From Firmicutes bacterium UBA4874 (lineage in GTDB: Bacteria; Bacillota; Clostridia; Caldicoprobacterales; DTU083): DNA of 7,881 nt. The DNA lies in contig DHDO01000067.1 of the NCBI GenBank assembly GCA_002399435.1, positions 15,233 through 23,113 of the forward strand. The letters run 5' to 3'. Under the pieces are notes generated by a model. The model did not search any database. It saw only the letters and a program-made list of their open reading frames with translations, and was not told the DNA's origin. Position 1 is the first letter of the stretch, and every line of letters begins with the position of its first letter. The position numbers and the translations under genes are program-made. Shown in pieces: positions 1-5,741 of this stretch.

Positions 1-1340
1 AAGACGGAAAGGAATATGAGGTTCTTCCCTTCCTGAATGAATTGTATCACAGCAAGGATACCTATGCTTTCCCCAATCTTTTTACCCAGATTGGTCAGGG
101 CAAAAGCAGCGACGCGGAGCTGATGGCAGAAACGTCCCTGTTTGGCGTATCCGAAGGATCTGCATTCATACAAAATGCCAAAAATACGTACTATGCCCTG
201 CCAAAGATCCTGAAGGACAAGGCCGGTTATACCAGCGCCGTTTTTCATGGCAATAACGGTTCTTTCTGGAACCGTAACGATATGTACCGAAGTTTTGGCT
301 ATGACTATTTCTTTGATGCCACTGATTTTACCCTGACGAAGGAGAATTCTGCAGAATACGGTCTGAAGGATAAACTGTTCTTTCAGCAGTCCGCAAAGTA
401 TCTGGAGCAGCTGCAGCAGCCATTTTACAGTAAATTTATTACCCTTTCCAATCATTTTCCGTTTCCATATGACGAGAGGAACAGCAGCATTCCAAAGGGC
501 AATACAAAGGATGAGGCAGTCAATGGCTATTTCGCCACAGCAAACTATGCAGACCAGGCGCTGGAGGAGTTATTCAACTATCTGAAAGAAAGCCATATCT
601 ATGAAAACTCCATATTTATACTGTATGGCGATCATTATGGCATTTCCGGCACCAGGAACAAGGCCCTGGCGCCTTTGTTGGGGCGGGATCCCGAGACGTG
701 GGGAGCTTTTGACAATATGCAGATGAAGCGGGTGCCTCTGATTATTCATATCCCCGGATATGGAAAAGGAGCAGAAGTGAATACCTATGGGGGCCAGATC
801 GATATTCTGCCGACGTTGCTTCATCTTCTTGGCGTGGATACCAAATCCTTTGTGATGATGGGACAGGATTTGCTTTCTCCGGAAAGAAAGCAGATTGTCC
901 CCTTCCGGAACGGGGATCTGATCACGCCGGACTATTCCATGATCGGGGAAAATCTCTATTATAACGAGACCGGAGAACCGGTGCCGGAGACCAATACCTA
1001 TACGTATGATAAAGCGGCCATGATAAAAAATGAGATGGCAAAGCTGCTCAAAGCTTCCGATCATGTGATGGAAACCAATCTTATGGACTATTACCGGCCA
1101 CAGGGGATGACACCTGTCAATCCGGCCGCCTATGATTATTCCACGGATGTGGATCAATTAGCTGAGCAGGCGGAGAAAGCGGGAGATCAGAGTACCTCAT
1201 ACTTCCATAAAAACGGTAATGTGTCCACCGCTCCCCTGTATCGGACAGACGCTCCACAATCCGAAGAGCAGTCCACGGAGAAAGCCAGGGAAGAATCGGA
1301 GACCGCCCCGCCTGAAAAGGCCGAAACAAGTTTACCGTAA
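1..1340 (+). CDS. ltaS: LtaS-like lipoteichoic acid synthase (polyglycerolphosphate transferase), 5' end missing
   Basis: This is the extracellular sulfatase-fold domain of a lipoteichoic acid synthase. The family moves glycerolphosphate from phosphatidylglycerol onto a growing chain outside the membrane. The reading frame is open from base 3, so the membrane helices and first catalytic residues lie upstream; the TTG at 42 is internal. Visible family motifs are FTQIGQGKSSDAE (catalytic nucleophile region, nt 84-122), HGNNGSFWNRND (about 243-281), LSNHFPF (about 447-467), YGDHYGIS with the metal-binding Asp-His pair at 630-635, and VPFRNGDLIT (about 897-926). These align by eye with Staphylococcus aureus LtaS, and Mn ligands Asp475 and His476 are conserved. 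The nucleophile Thr300 is replaced by Ser (105-107). After the domain, roughly 65 hydrophilic residues rich in Ser, Glu, Thr and Pro form a tail. It converges on pepF across a shared terminator. A related phosphoglycerol transferase is possible, but the motifs favour LtaS. Confidence 0.9.
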   Translation, partial: DGKEYEVLPFLNELYHSKDTYAFPNLFTQIGQGKSSDAELMAETSLFGVSEGSAFIQNAKNTYYALPKILKDKAGYTSAVFHGNNGSFWNRNDMYRSFGYDYFFDATDFTLTKENSAEYGLKDKLFFQQSAKYLEQLQQPFYSKFITLSNHFPFPYDERNSSIPKGNTKDEAVNGYFATANYADQALEELFNYLKESHIYENSIFILYGDHYGISGTRNKALAPLLGRDPETWGAFDNMQMKRVPLIIHIPGYGKGAEVNTYGGQIDILPTLLHLLGVDTKSFVMMGQDLLSPERKQIVPFRNGDLITPDYSMIGENLYYNETGEPVPETNTYTYDKAAMIKNEMAKLLKASDHVMETNLMDYYRPQGMTPVNPAAYDYSTDVDQLAEQAEKAGDQSTSYFHKNGNVSTAPLYRTDAPQSEEQSTEKAREESETAPPEKAETSLP

Positions 1341-1389
1341 AAGGGGATTACAGATAACCTGAGTGGCAGAACAAAATAAAAAGTATTGA

Positions 1390-1441
1390 AAAAAGGAGAC
1401 AGTATGGAGTCGTTTCGTAATTCCATATTGGTCTCCTTTTT
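1390..1441. terminator. Bidirectional intrinsic terminator between ltaS and pepF
   Basis: An 11-bp perfect stem (1390-1400 with 1431-1441, AAAAAGGAGAC/GTCTCCTTTTT) continues, after a small irregularity, into TATGGA/TCCATA (1403-1408 with 1422-1427) and a loop of about 13 bases. There is a T-run on the right for plus-strand transcripts. On the left, an A-run gives a T-run on the minus strand. It lies 50 bases after the ltaS stop and 46 bases beyond the pepF stop, so it can end both convergent transcripts. Confidence 0.85.
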
Positions 1442-1486
1442 ATTGGCATATCACCCACTCCCTTTTCACAGGAAGGAACTGGTATG

Positions 1487-3289
1487 TCAGAGGAGTTCAT
1501 CCAACTGTCCGATCATTCCGTCGAAACTCTTTAGAGCCGTATTTACCGGATCCGTGGATGTCATATCCACGCCTGCCTTTTTCAACAGATTGATGGGATA
1601 ATCAGAACCGCCGGAGGACAGGAAGCGAAGATACCGCTCCACCGCCGGCTTCCCTTCCTTGCGAATCTGGTTCGCAAGGGCTGCTGCGGCACAGAAACCG
1701 GTGGAATACTTATAAACGTAGAAGGACCGGTAGAAATGGGGAATCCGCATCCATTCCATGCTGATTTCCTCGTCCACATGCATCCCCCTGCCATAGTATC
1801 GGATATTGAGGTCCCGATAGACGGAGGACATACTTTCACATGTAAGAGGCTGACCGCTTTCTGCCATATTGTGAATGATTTTCTCAAACTCTGCAAACAT
1901 GGTCTGTCGATATACCGTAGTACGGAACTGCTCCAGATAATGATTCAGGATATACGCTTTTTGCTTTGGATCCTTCAACGTATGCAGAAGATGCTCTGTA
2001 AGAAGGATCTCATTGAGAGTGGAGGCCACCTCGGCTACGAATATCCGGTACTCGGCTTTGGCAAAGGGTTGATTTTTACCGGAAAGATAGCTGTGAATGG
2101 AATGTCCCATCTCATGGGCCAGGGTAAACACACTGTCGATATTTCCCTGGTAATTGAGCAGAACGTAAGGATGTACGCCATAGACTCCCTGTGAATATCC
2201 GCCACTGGTCTTGCCTTCATTCTCCATCACATCAATCCATCCGCCGGCAAAGCCTTTCTGCAGGATGTTCTGGTAATCAGTGCCCAGGGGCTCCAACCCT
2301 TCAGCCACGATTTCCTTCGCGCGGTCATAGGAGAACTTCCAGTCCACACCCTTTACAATGGGGGCATAAACATCATACATATGCAGTTCCTTCACCTGTA
2401 AAGCACGCTTTTTCAAATCAACATACCGATACATTGCGTCCAGATTCTGCCCCACCGCTTCAATCAGATGATCGTATACGGACTTCGGAACATTGTCCTC
2501 ATCCAGGGAGGCTTCCAGATCCGAAGGATAGTGCCGTACCTGACTGAAAAAAATATCCTTTTTAACGCTGGCATTCAATGCGGCAGAAATGGCATTTTTC
2601 TGTTCCGCATAAGTCGTATAAAAGGCCTGGAAAGCTTCCTTTCGGACTTCCCTGTCCCGGCTTCCCATCATCTGCGTGTATCTTCCCTTTGTCAGCTCGA
2701 CCTTTTCCCCATTTTCATCGTGAACTTCAGGAAAGCGAATATCCGCATTATTGATCATGCTGAATATATTCCTGGGGGCTGCAGCCATCTCACCGGCCAG
2801 GGCTAGGATTTCTTCTTCCCTGTCGGACAGGTAGTGTTCCTTCCGGCGGGTGATTTCGTCCAGATATTGATCATAAACCTTCAGGCCCTCACAGGATTTC
2901 ATAAAATCCCTGAGAGTATTCCGGGGAATGGACAATATCTCCGGCACCAGAAAAGATGCAGCACTGTACCCCGCTGTCAGGACTTCCCGTGCCCGGTCCA
3001 GCAATGCCTGGGATTCGGGATTGCCGTTATCTTCATCCCTTTTCATACTGGCATAAACAAACAGTCGTTCCGCCCTCTCCAACCATTCAAAATAAACATT
3101 TAAACCTTTCAGAAGTTGTTCGGCAGACTGGCATAACGACCCCCGGCTTGTTTCGATATCGGGAATTGCCTCCCTGATCCGCCGATAATCCTGTTCCCAT
3201 GCCTCCCCTGATGGATAAAGATCCTCCAACTTCCACTTCCATTTCCCGGGTATCTCTGATCTTTTTGGTAACTTTTTTTCTTTGCTCAT
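1487..3289 (-). CDS. pepF: Oligoendopeptidase F (M3 family zinc metallopeptidase)
   Basis: This 600-residue cytoplasmic peptidase is full length for PepF, which cleaves peptides of roughly 7-17 residues after uptake or protein breakdown. The zinc site is HEMGH at residues 392-396 with the third ligand Glu420 in FVAEVAST. The C-terminal active-site segment, IPHFYRSFYVYKYSTG, is at about 516-531. The N-terminus (KLPKRSEIPGKWKWKLEDLYPS) is the usual opening of the family and supports the ATG at 3289. It has no signal peptide or membrane segment. The start is poorly served: the only good Shine-Dalgarno (AAAGGAGG, 3318-3311) lies 21 bases away, and no ATG, GTG or TTG sits at normal distance from it. 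The gene is divergent from the lipoprotein gene and convergent with ltaS, so it is probably transcribed alone. Confidence 0.95.
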   Translation of the reverse strand: MSKEKKLPKRSEIPGKWKWKLEDLYPSGEAWEQDYRRIREAIPDIETSRGSLCQSAEQLLKGLNVYFEWLERAERLFVYASMKRDEDNGNPESQALLDRAREVLTAGYSAASFLVPEILSIPRNTLRDFMKSCEGLKVYDQYLDEITRRKEHYLSDREEEILALAGEMAAAPRNIFSMINNADIRFPEVHDENGEKVELTKGRYTQMMGSRDREVRKEAFQAFYTTYAEQKNAISAALNASVKKDIFFSQVRHYPSDLEASLDEDNVPKSVYDHLIEAVGQNLDAMYRYVDLKKRALQVKELHMYDVYAPIVKGVDWKFSYDRAKEIVAEGLEPLGTDYQNILQKGFAGGWIDVMENEGKTSGGYSQGVYGVHPYVLLNYQGNIDSVFTLAHEMGHSIHSYLSGKNQPFAKAEYRIFVAEVASTLNEILLTEHLLHTLKDPKQKAYILNHYLEQFRTTVYRQTMFAEFEKIIHNMAESGQPLTCESMSSVYRDLNIRYYGRGMHVDEEISMEWMRIPHFYRSFYVYKYSTGFCAAAALANQIRKEGKPAVERYLRFLSSGGSDYPINLLKKAGVDMTSTDPVNTALKSFDGMIGQLDELL

Positions 3290-3380
3290 CTTCTGTGGGA
3301 TAAACCCGTCCCTCCTTTGCTTGCTGAAGCGTATCTTCTACAAGATGGACGAGATTTCCTGCCTTGGCCAATGGAAAGCG

Positions 3381-3408
3381 ATAATCTCCGCTGGATATGG
3401 CATGGCAA
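3381..3408 (-). promoter_or_regulatory. Candidate pepF promoter
   Basis: On the minus strand, TTGCCA (3408-3403, 5 of 6 to the -35 consensus) is followed after 16 bases by GATTAT (3386-3381, 4 of 6 to the -10 consensus). Transcription would begin near 3374, leaving a leader of about 85 bases. The -35 overlaps that of the opposite promoter. It was found by eye, and a 4/6 match is not decisive. Confidence 0.4.
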
Positions 3409-3429
3409 AGGCAGGCAGATACATATAAT
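3402..3429 (+). promoter_or_regulatory. Candidate promoter of the lipoprotein gene
   Basis: A perfect -10 TATAAT lies at 3424-3429. Sixteen bases upstream is a weak -35, ATGGCA (3402-3407, 4 of 6). Initiation near 3436 would give a purine-rich leader of about 50 bases. This also argues that the coding sequence begins at 3487 and not at the in-frame ATG at 3397, which would lie upstream of the promoter. Confidence 0.5.
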
Positions 3430-3486
3430 AAAAGGAGAAATCCAAAAAAAGATAAGAAAAGAAAGGAAAGGACTGGAAAAGCGGCT

Positions 3487-3978
3487 ATGAAAAAAAAGAG
3501 CATTGCAGTGCTGAGCCTGATGATCCTGATCGCTTCCATGCTGTTGGCAAGCTCCTGCAATAAAAAAACAGGAAATACAGATCACACAAAGGGCGGTCCG
3601 GGCTGTGAAGCGAAAGACAGATCTTCGTCTTCGTCTTCGGAATCAGGCCATGCAGCCTATGCGGGAAGTTCATTTCTGAAGCAGATGGATGATCTGAAAG
3701 CGATCAATCTGGCTGCAAACTATCTGAAAGGGCTGGGAGAGACTGTTTCTTTCCAGGAAACCTATATTGAGTTCCACAAAAAGCAAAAAACGGCCACTCA
3801 CCTTCCTGTGACCGATGGAAAGCCCATATCCTACCTCGGAGATTATTTGGAAGTCCGGTTATACCGCGGCCGGAATCCGGAAAATCCCTGTGAGGAATGT
3901 ACCACTGTTTATATCAGTCAGAACGGAAAAATCCTTGGACAGAACAAATGGTCCGCTAATTCTCCGCAATCTGAGTAA
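3487..3978 (+). CDS. Small predicted lipoprotein of unknown function
   Basis: I do not recognise the family. The 163-residue product opens with a lipoprotein signal peptide: MKKK, a hydrophobic core at about residues 6-20, then a lipobox-like ASSC with Cys24 as the predicted lipidated residue. It should be anchored on the outer face of the membrane. After a linker with a six-serine run (residues 46-51, encoded by three copies of TCTTCG), residues 60-155 form a compact region with a predicted helix (LKAINLAANYLKGLGE), a basic stretch, and beta-like segments around YLGDYLEVRLYRG and TTVYISQNGKILGQ. A CEEC motif lies at 135-138. I chose the ATG at 3487 because the signal peptide begins there; GGA at 3475-3477 is a weak RBS. 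An in-frame ATG at 3397 would bury the signal peptide. The last 23 bases overlap the convergent membrane-protein gene. Confidence 0.75.
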   Translation: MKKKSIAVLSLMILIASMLLASSCNKKTGNTDHTKGGPGCEAKDRSSSSSSESGHAAYAGSSFLKQMDDLKAINLAANYLKGLGETVSFQETYIEFHKKQKTATHLPVTDGKPISYLGDYLEVRLYRGRNPENPCEECTTVYISQNGKILGQNKWSANSPQSE

Positions 3979-4417
3979 TAAAGTTCTCATGGGTTCGGAA
4001 AGAATACTGCTTCCCTGCCTGTACAGGAGGTTTCCCCTTGTTTTCGTCAAATAATAGAATTCTTTCCTTTGTATCCTCATCATCCCTGAACCAGATTTGA
4101 TAATAAAGCAGCCGATTGTCCCTATAAACTGGCTTCTCCTCCACTTTTGTGACAAGGCCCTTTACTTCCCGTGTCCGTCCTTCGAATATGTCCCTGATAA
4201 AATGATAATAACAGTATATGGGAACGCCACAAACACCCCACAGAAAGAGAATCAGGCAGACTCCCACCGTAAGAAATGTGGCACCGATCCATTGCGGCCG
4301 ACGCAGCATGAAAGCGACTGCCGGTATCACAAAAACGAGACACAGTACCACGGTTAAAAGTATCATCTTTTTCAGCTGCTTTCTGACATCCAGAAAATCT
4401 GTTTCCGTATACATCAT
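3956..4417 (-). CDS. Uncharacterised two-helix membrane protein
   Basis: I cannot name this family. The 153-residue protein has a short polar N-terminus (MMYTETDFLDVRKQLKK), two hydrophobic segments at about 18-38 and 43-68, and a soluble C-terminal region of about 80 residues. That region looks beta-rich (REVKGLVTKVEEKPVY, LLYYQIWF, RILLFDENKG, KQYSFRTHENFITQI), suggesting a small barrel or sandwich. The open frame extends to 4513, but the start at 4417 (or the adjacent ATG at 4414) follows AAGGTGG (4433-4427) with 9 bases of spacing and an extended -10 promoter at 4458-4466, so the longer Cys-rich N-terminus is unlikely. The gene lies downstream of sfsA on the same strand but has its own promoter. 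Its TAG stop lies inside the convergent lipoprotein gene, and I see no convincing terminator. Confidence 0.75.
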   Translation of the reverse strand: MMYTETDFLDVRKQLKKMILLTVVLCLVFVIPAVAFMLRRPQWIGATFLTVGVCLILFLWGVCGVPIYCYYHFIRDIFEGRTREVKGLVTKVEEKPVYRDNRLLYYQIWFRDDEDTKERILLFDENKGKPPVQAGKQYSFRTHENFITQIAEN

Positions 4418-4457
4418 ACAGTTTCCCCACCTTATTATGCTTCGTTCCTTACAACCT

Positions 4458-4466
4458 ATTATAGCA
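4458..4466 (-). promoter_or_regulatory. Extended -10 promoter for the membrane-protein gene
   Basis: The minus strand reads TGCTATAAT, a perfect TATAAT with the TG dinucleotide of an extended -10 element. No good -35 is visible near 4480-4487, which extended -10 promoters tolerate. The leader to the start codon at 4417 would be about 34 bases. Confidence 0.65.
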
Positions 4467-4561
4467 TAATGAAATAAAAATGCATAGAAACAAGTGCAGC
4501 TCACGGATGACAATATTATTGTTGGAATCTGCCTGCAGCGGGGAATACGGCATTGACTTCC

Positions 4562-5254
4562 CTACAAAATGACCGGAACCGGCTGATCCAGCCGCAGACT
4601 CTCCGGTTTGGCAATACAATCATATGCCATAATATGGACGCCGGCTTTCCTTGCTGCCCGCAGCGAACTGCCAAACTCAGCATGCATTCTGTCATTTGGC
4701 ATCATGCAGCATATACCCTTCATCTGAATTACAAAGAATACATATGTGGTATAACTTTCTTCTGCAGCCCGGATCAATTCGCGGACATGCTTCACCCCGC
4801 GCTCCGTCGGAGCATCCGGAAACATGGCGACACCATCCTGTTCCAGTGTGACACCTTTGGCTTCAATATAAGCCTTATGACTGCCGGCTTCCACATAGAA
4901 ATCAAACCGGGAATTTCCAAATACGGACTCTGGCCGAATGCAGGTAATGGGACGCACCAGTCCCGGCAAATCAATTCCTTTCTGCAATGCCTCTTTCAAC
5001 ACCTGATTGGGTGCCTGGCTGTCGATATTAATCAACTTGTCACCCTTCTTTACAGAAATCAGGGAGAACCGGGTCTTGCGCCGGGGATTATCATGATGCT
5101 GCAGGTAAATCTCTGCGCCGGGAATCAGCAGCTCCCGGCAGCGCCCCGTATTCTTCACATGCGCTGTTTCCTCCCTGCCGTTGATTCTTACATGGGCGAC
5201 AAACCGATTGGGCCGGGACAGGAAAACTCCCGGCAAAATATTTGGATAATTCAA
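4562..5254 (-). CDS. sfsA: SfsA family protein (sugar fermentation stimulation protein A homologue)
   Basis: The 230-residue product is full length for SfsA, a protein with an OB-like N-terminal part and a PD-(D/E)XK-type nuclease fold. It was named from E. coli maltose-metabolism and DNA-binding studies, and its true role is unsettled. Family motifs are PNRFVAHV (15-22), HVKNTGRCRELLIPG (32-46), NSRFDFYVE (114-122) and YIEAKGVTLEQDG (129-141), which holds the acidic-x-Lys catalytic signature, and FPDAPTERGVKHVREL (145-160). The start is TTG at 5254. The N-terminus NYPNILPGVFLSRPNRF matches the usual family opening, no in-frame ATG precedes residue 142, and AAGGAT (5269-5264) sits 9 bases upstream. 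The gene follows the tRNA terminator by about 170 bases and appears monocistronic, though read-through into the membrane-protein gene is possible because I see no terminator between them. Confidence 0.93.
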   Translation of the reverse strand: MNYPNILPGVFLSRPNRFVAHVRINGREETAHVKNTGRCRELLIPGAEIYLQHHDNPRRKTRFSLISVKKGDKLINIDSQAPNQVLKEALQKGIDLPGLVRPITCIRPESVFGNSRFDFYVEAGSHKAYIEAKGVTLEQDGVAMFPDAPTERGVKHVRELIRAAEESYTTYVFFVIQMKGICCMMPNDRMHAEFGSSLRAARKAGVHIMAYDCIAKPESLRLDQPVPVIL

Positions 5255-5261
5255 TACACAC

Positions 5262-5298
5262 TCATCCTTATATACTATTCATCCTTATACGCTCATCC
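5262..5298. repeat. Short direct repeats at the sfsA leader
   Basis: TCATCCTTATA occurs exactly at 5262-5272 and 5279-5289 (17-base period), and the core TCATCC recurs at 5293-5298. On the coding strand this is GGATGA/TATAAGGATGA/TATAAGGATGA. The copy nearest the gene supplies the RBS of sfsA. The array could be duplicated RBS-like sequence, an operator, or a chance repeat in AT-rich DNA. Confidence 0.55.
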
Positions 5299-5423
5299 AT
5301 TAAATCAGAAGAAATCCAACAATTGTCATACTTTGCCCAGGCATACTCCAACCTTCCTTCATGGAGTCCGTCATGTTGCAAGTACCAAAGTTCTGTCAAA
5401 CAAATAAGCAAAAAAAATAGCGG

Positions 5424-5451
5424 AAAAAAAAGTCAGTCCACATTGACTGAC
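5424..5451 (-). terminator. Intrinsic terminator of the tRNA unit
   Basis: A perfect 7-bp stem (GTCAGTC, 5432-5438, with GACTGAC, 5445-5451) and a six-base loop are followed, in the minus-strand sense, by eight T (complement of the A-run 5424-5431). It begins 16 bases after the CCA end of tRNA-fMet. Confidence 0.93.
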
Positions 5452-5466
5452 CTTTCCATGAATAAT

Positions 5467-5542
<76 letters not shown>

Positions 5543-5550
5543 ATATTGTA

Positions 5551-5626
5551 TGGTGGAGCATACAGGACTCGAACCTGTGACTTTCACCACGTCAAGATGA
5601 CACTCTGCCAGCTGAGTTAATGCTCC
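5551..5626 (-). tRNA. tRNA-Val (anticodon GAC)
   Basis: This is a 76-base cloverleaf with encoded CCA (5553-5551): acceptor GGAGCAT/ATGCTCC, D-arm ACTC/GAGT, anticodon arm TCATC/GGTGA around loop TTGACGT, T-arm ACAGG/CCTGT with TTCGAGT, and discriminator A73. Anticodon GAC reads GUC and GUU valine codons. The anticodon stem has one U-G wobble (30-40). It is first in the unit, directly after the leader hairpin. Confidence 0.95.
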
Positions 5627-5631
5627 ATTCC

Positions 5632-5658
5632 GTGCCGAATGTGTTCTGCATTCGGTAC
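5632..5658 (-). promoter_or_regulatory. Leader hairpin before tRNA-Val
   Basis: A 10-bp stem (5658-5649 with 5641-5632, one G-U wobble in the RNA) has a 7-base loop. The perfect core is CCGAATG/CATTCGG. It begins at about the predicted transcription start and ends 5 bases before the first tRNA base, so almost the whole leader is in the hairpin. No T-run follows, so it is not a terminator. It may guide 5' processing or stabilise the precursor. Confidence 0.7.
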
Positions 5659-5664
5659 TTATTT

Positions 5665-5693
5665 ATTATAACCGAGAGCCAGCGATTTGTCAA
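5665..5693 (-). promoter_or_regulatory. Perfect consensus promoter of the tRNA unit
   Basis: The minus strand carries TTGACA (5693-5688), exactly 17 bases, then TATAAT (5670-5665): a full sigma-A consensus with ideal spacing, as expected for a strongly expressed stable-RNA unit. Transcription should start near 5658. Confidence 0.95.
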
Positions 5694-5706
5694 CAATCAA
5701 ATATCG

Positions 5707-5741
5707 AAAATCAAGGAGAATCCCCCTAGGAGGGACTCTCC
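5707..5741 (-). terminator. Probable terminator of the rhaB transcript
   Basis: On the minus strand GGAGAGTCCC pairs with GGGATTCTCC (10 bp including one G-U wobble; 5741-5732 with 5724-5715) around a 7-base loop. The downstream tract TTGATTTT is imperfect. On the plus strand the wobble becomes an A-C mismatch, so the hairpin is better on the minus strand. It separates the rhaB transcript from the tRNA promoter. Confidence 0.5.

Noticed and set aside
570..1157. 195-codon frame antisense to ltaS
   Set aside because: Shadow of the LtaS reading frame; no recognisable motif, RBS or promoter.
3397..3486. Upstream in-frame ATG extending the lipoprotein by 30 residues
   Set aside because: The extension is a lysine/arginine-rich stretch that would precede and destroy the signal peptide, and the best -10 box lies within it.
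3087..3560. Open frame of 157 codons on the minus strand running from the lipoprotein gene into pepF
   Set aside because: It overlaps the well-supported 5' end of pepF by 200 bases in another frame and the lipoprotein signal-peptide region. Part of it looks protein-like, but there is no RBS at its start and it would cross both promoters.
3937..3954. GGAC/GTCC hairpin as a terminator for the membrane-protein gene
   Set aside because: Only four base pairs with a 10-base loop, and the minus-strand T-run begins five bases later.
4418..4513. N-terminal extension of the membrane protein to 4513
   Set aside because: The extended -10 and the RBS both lie inside it and point to the start at 4417; the extra residues have no family character.
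5345..5367. ACTCCA/TGGAGT hairpin and a TTGACA-like -35 (5394-5399) upstream of sfsA
   Set aside because: The 6-bp stem has no T-run, and no acceptable -10 is at 16-18 bases from the TTGACA, so neither a terminator nor a promoter can be supported.
4553..5407. 284-codon frame antisense to sfsA
   Set aside because: Covers the whole of sfsA on the opposite strand, and its product has no domain character. SfsA motifs are unambiguous.
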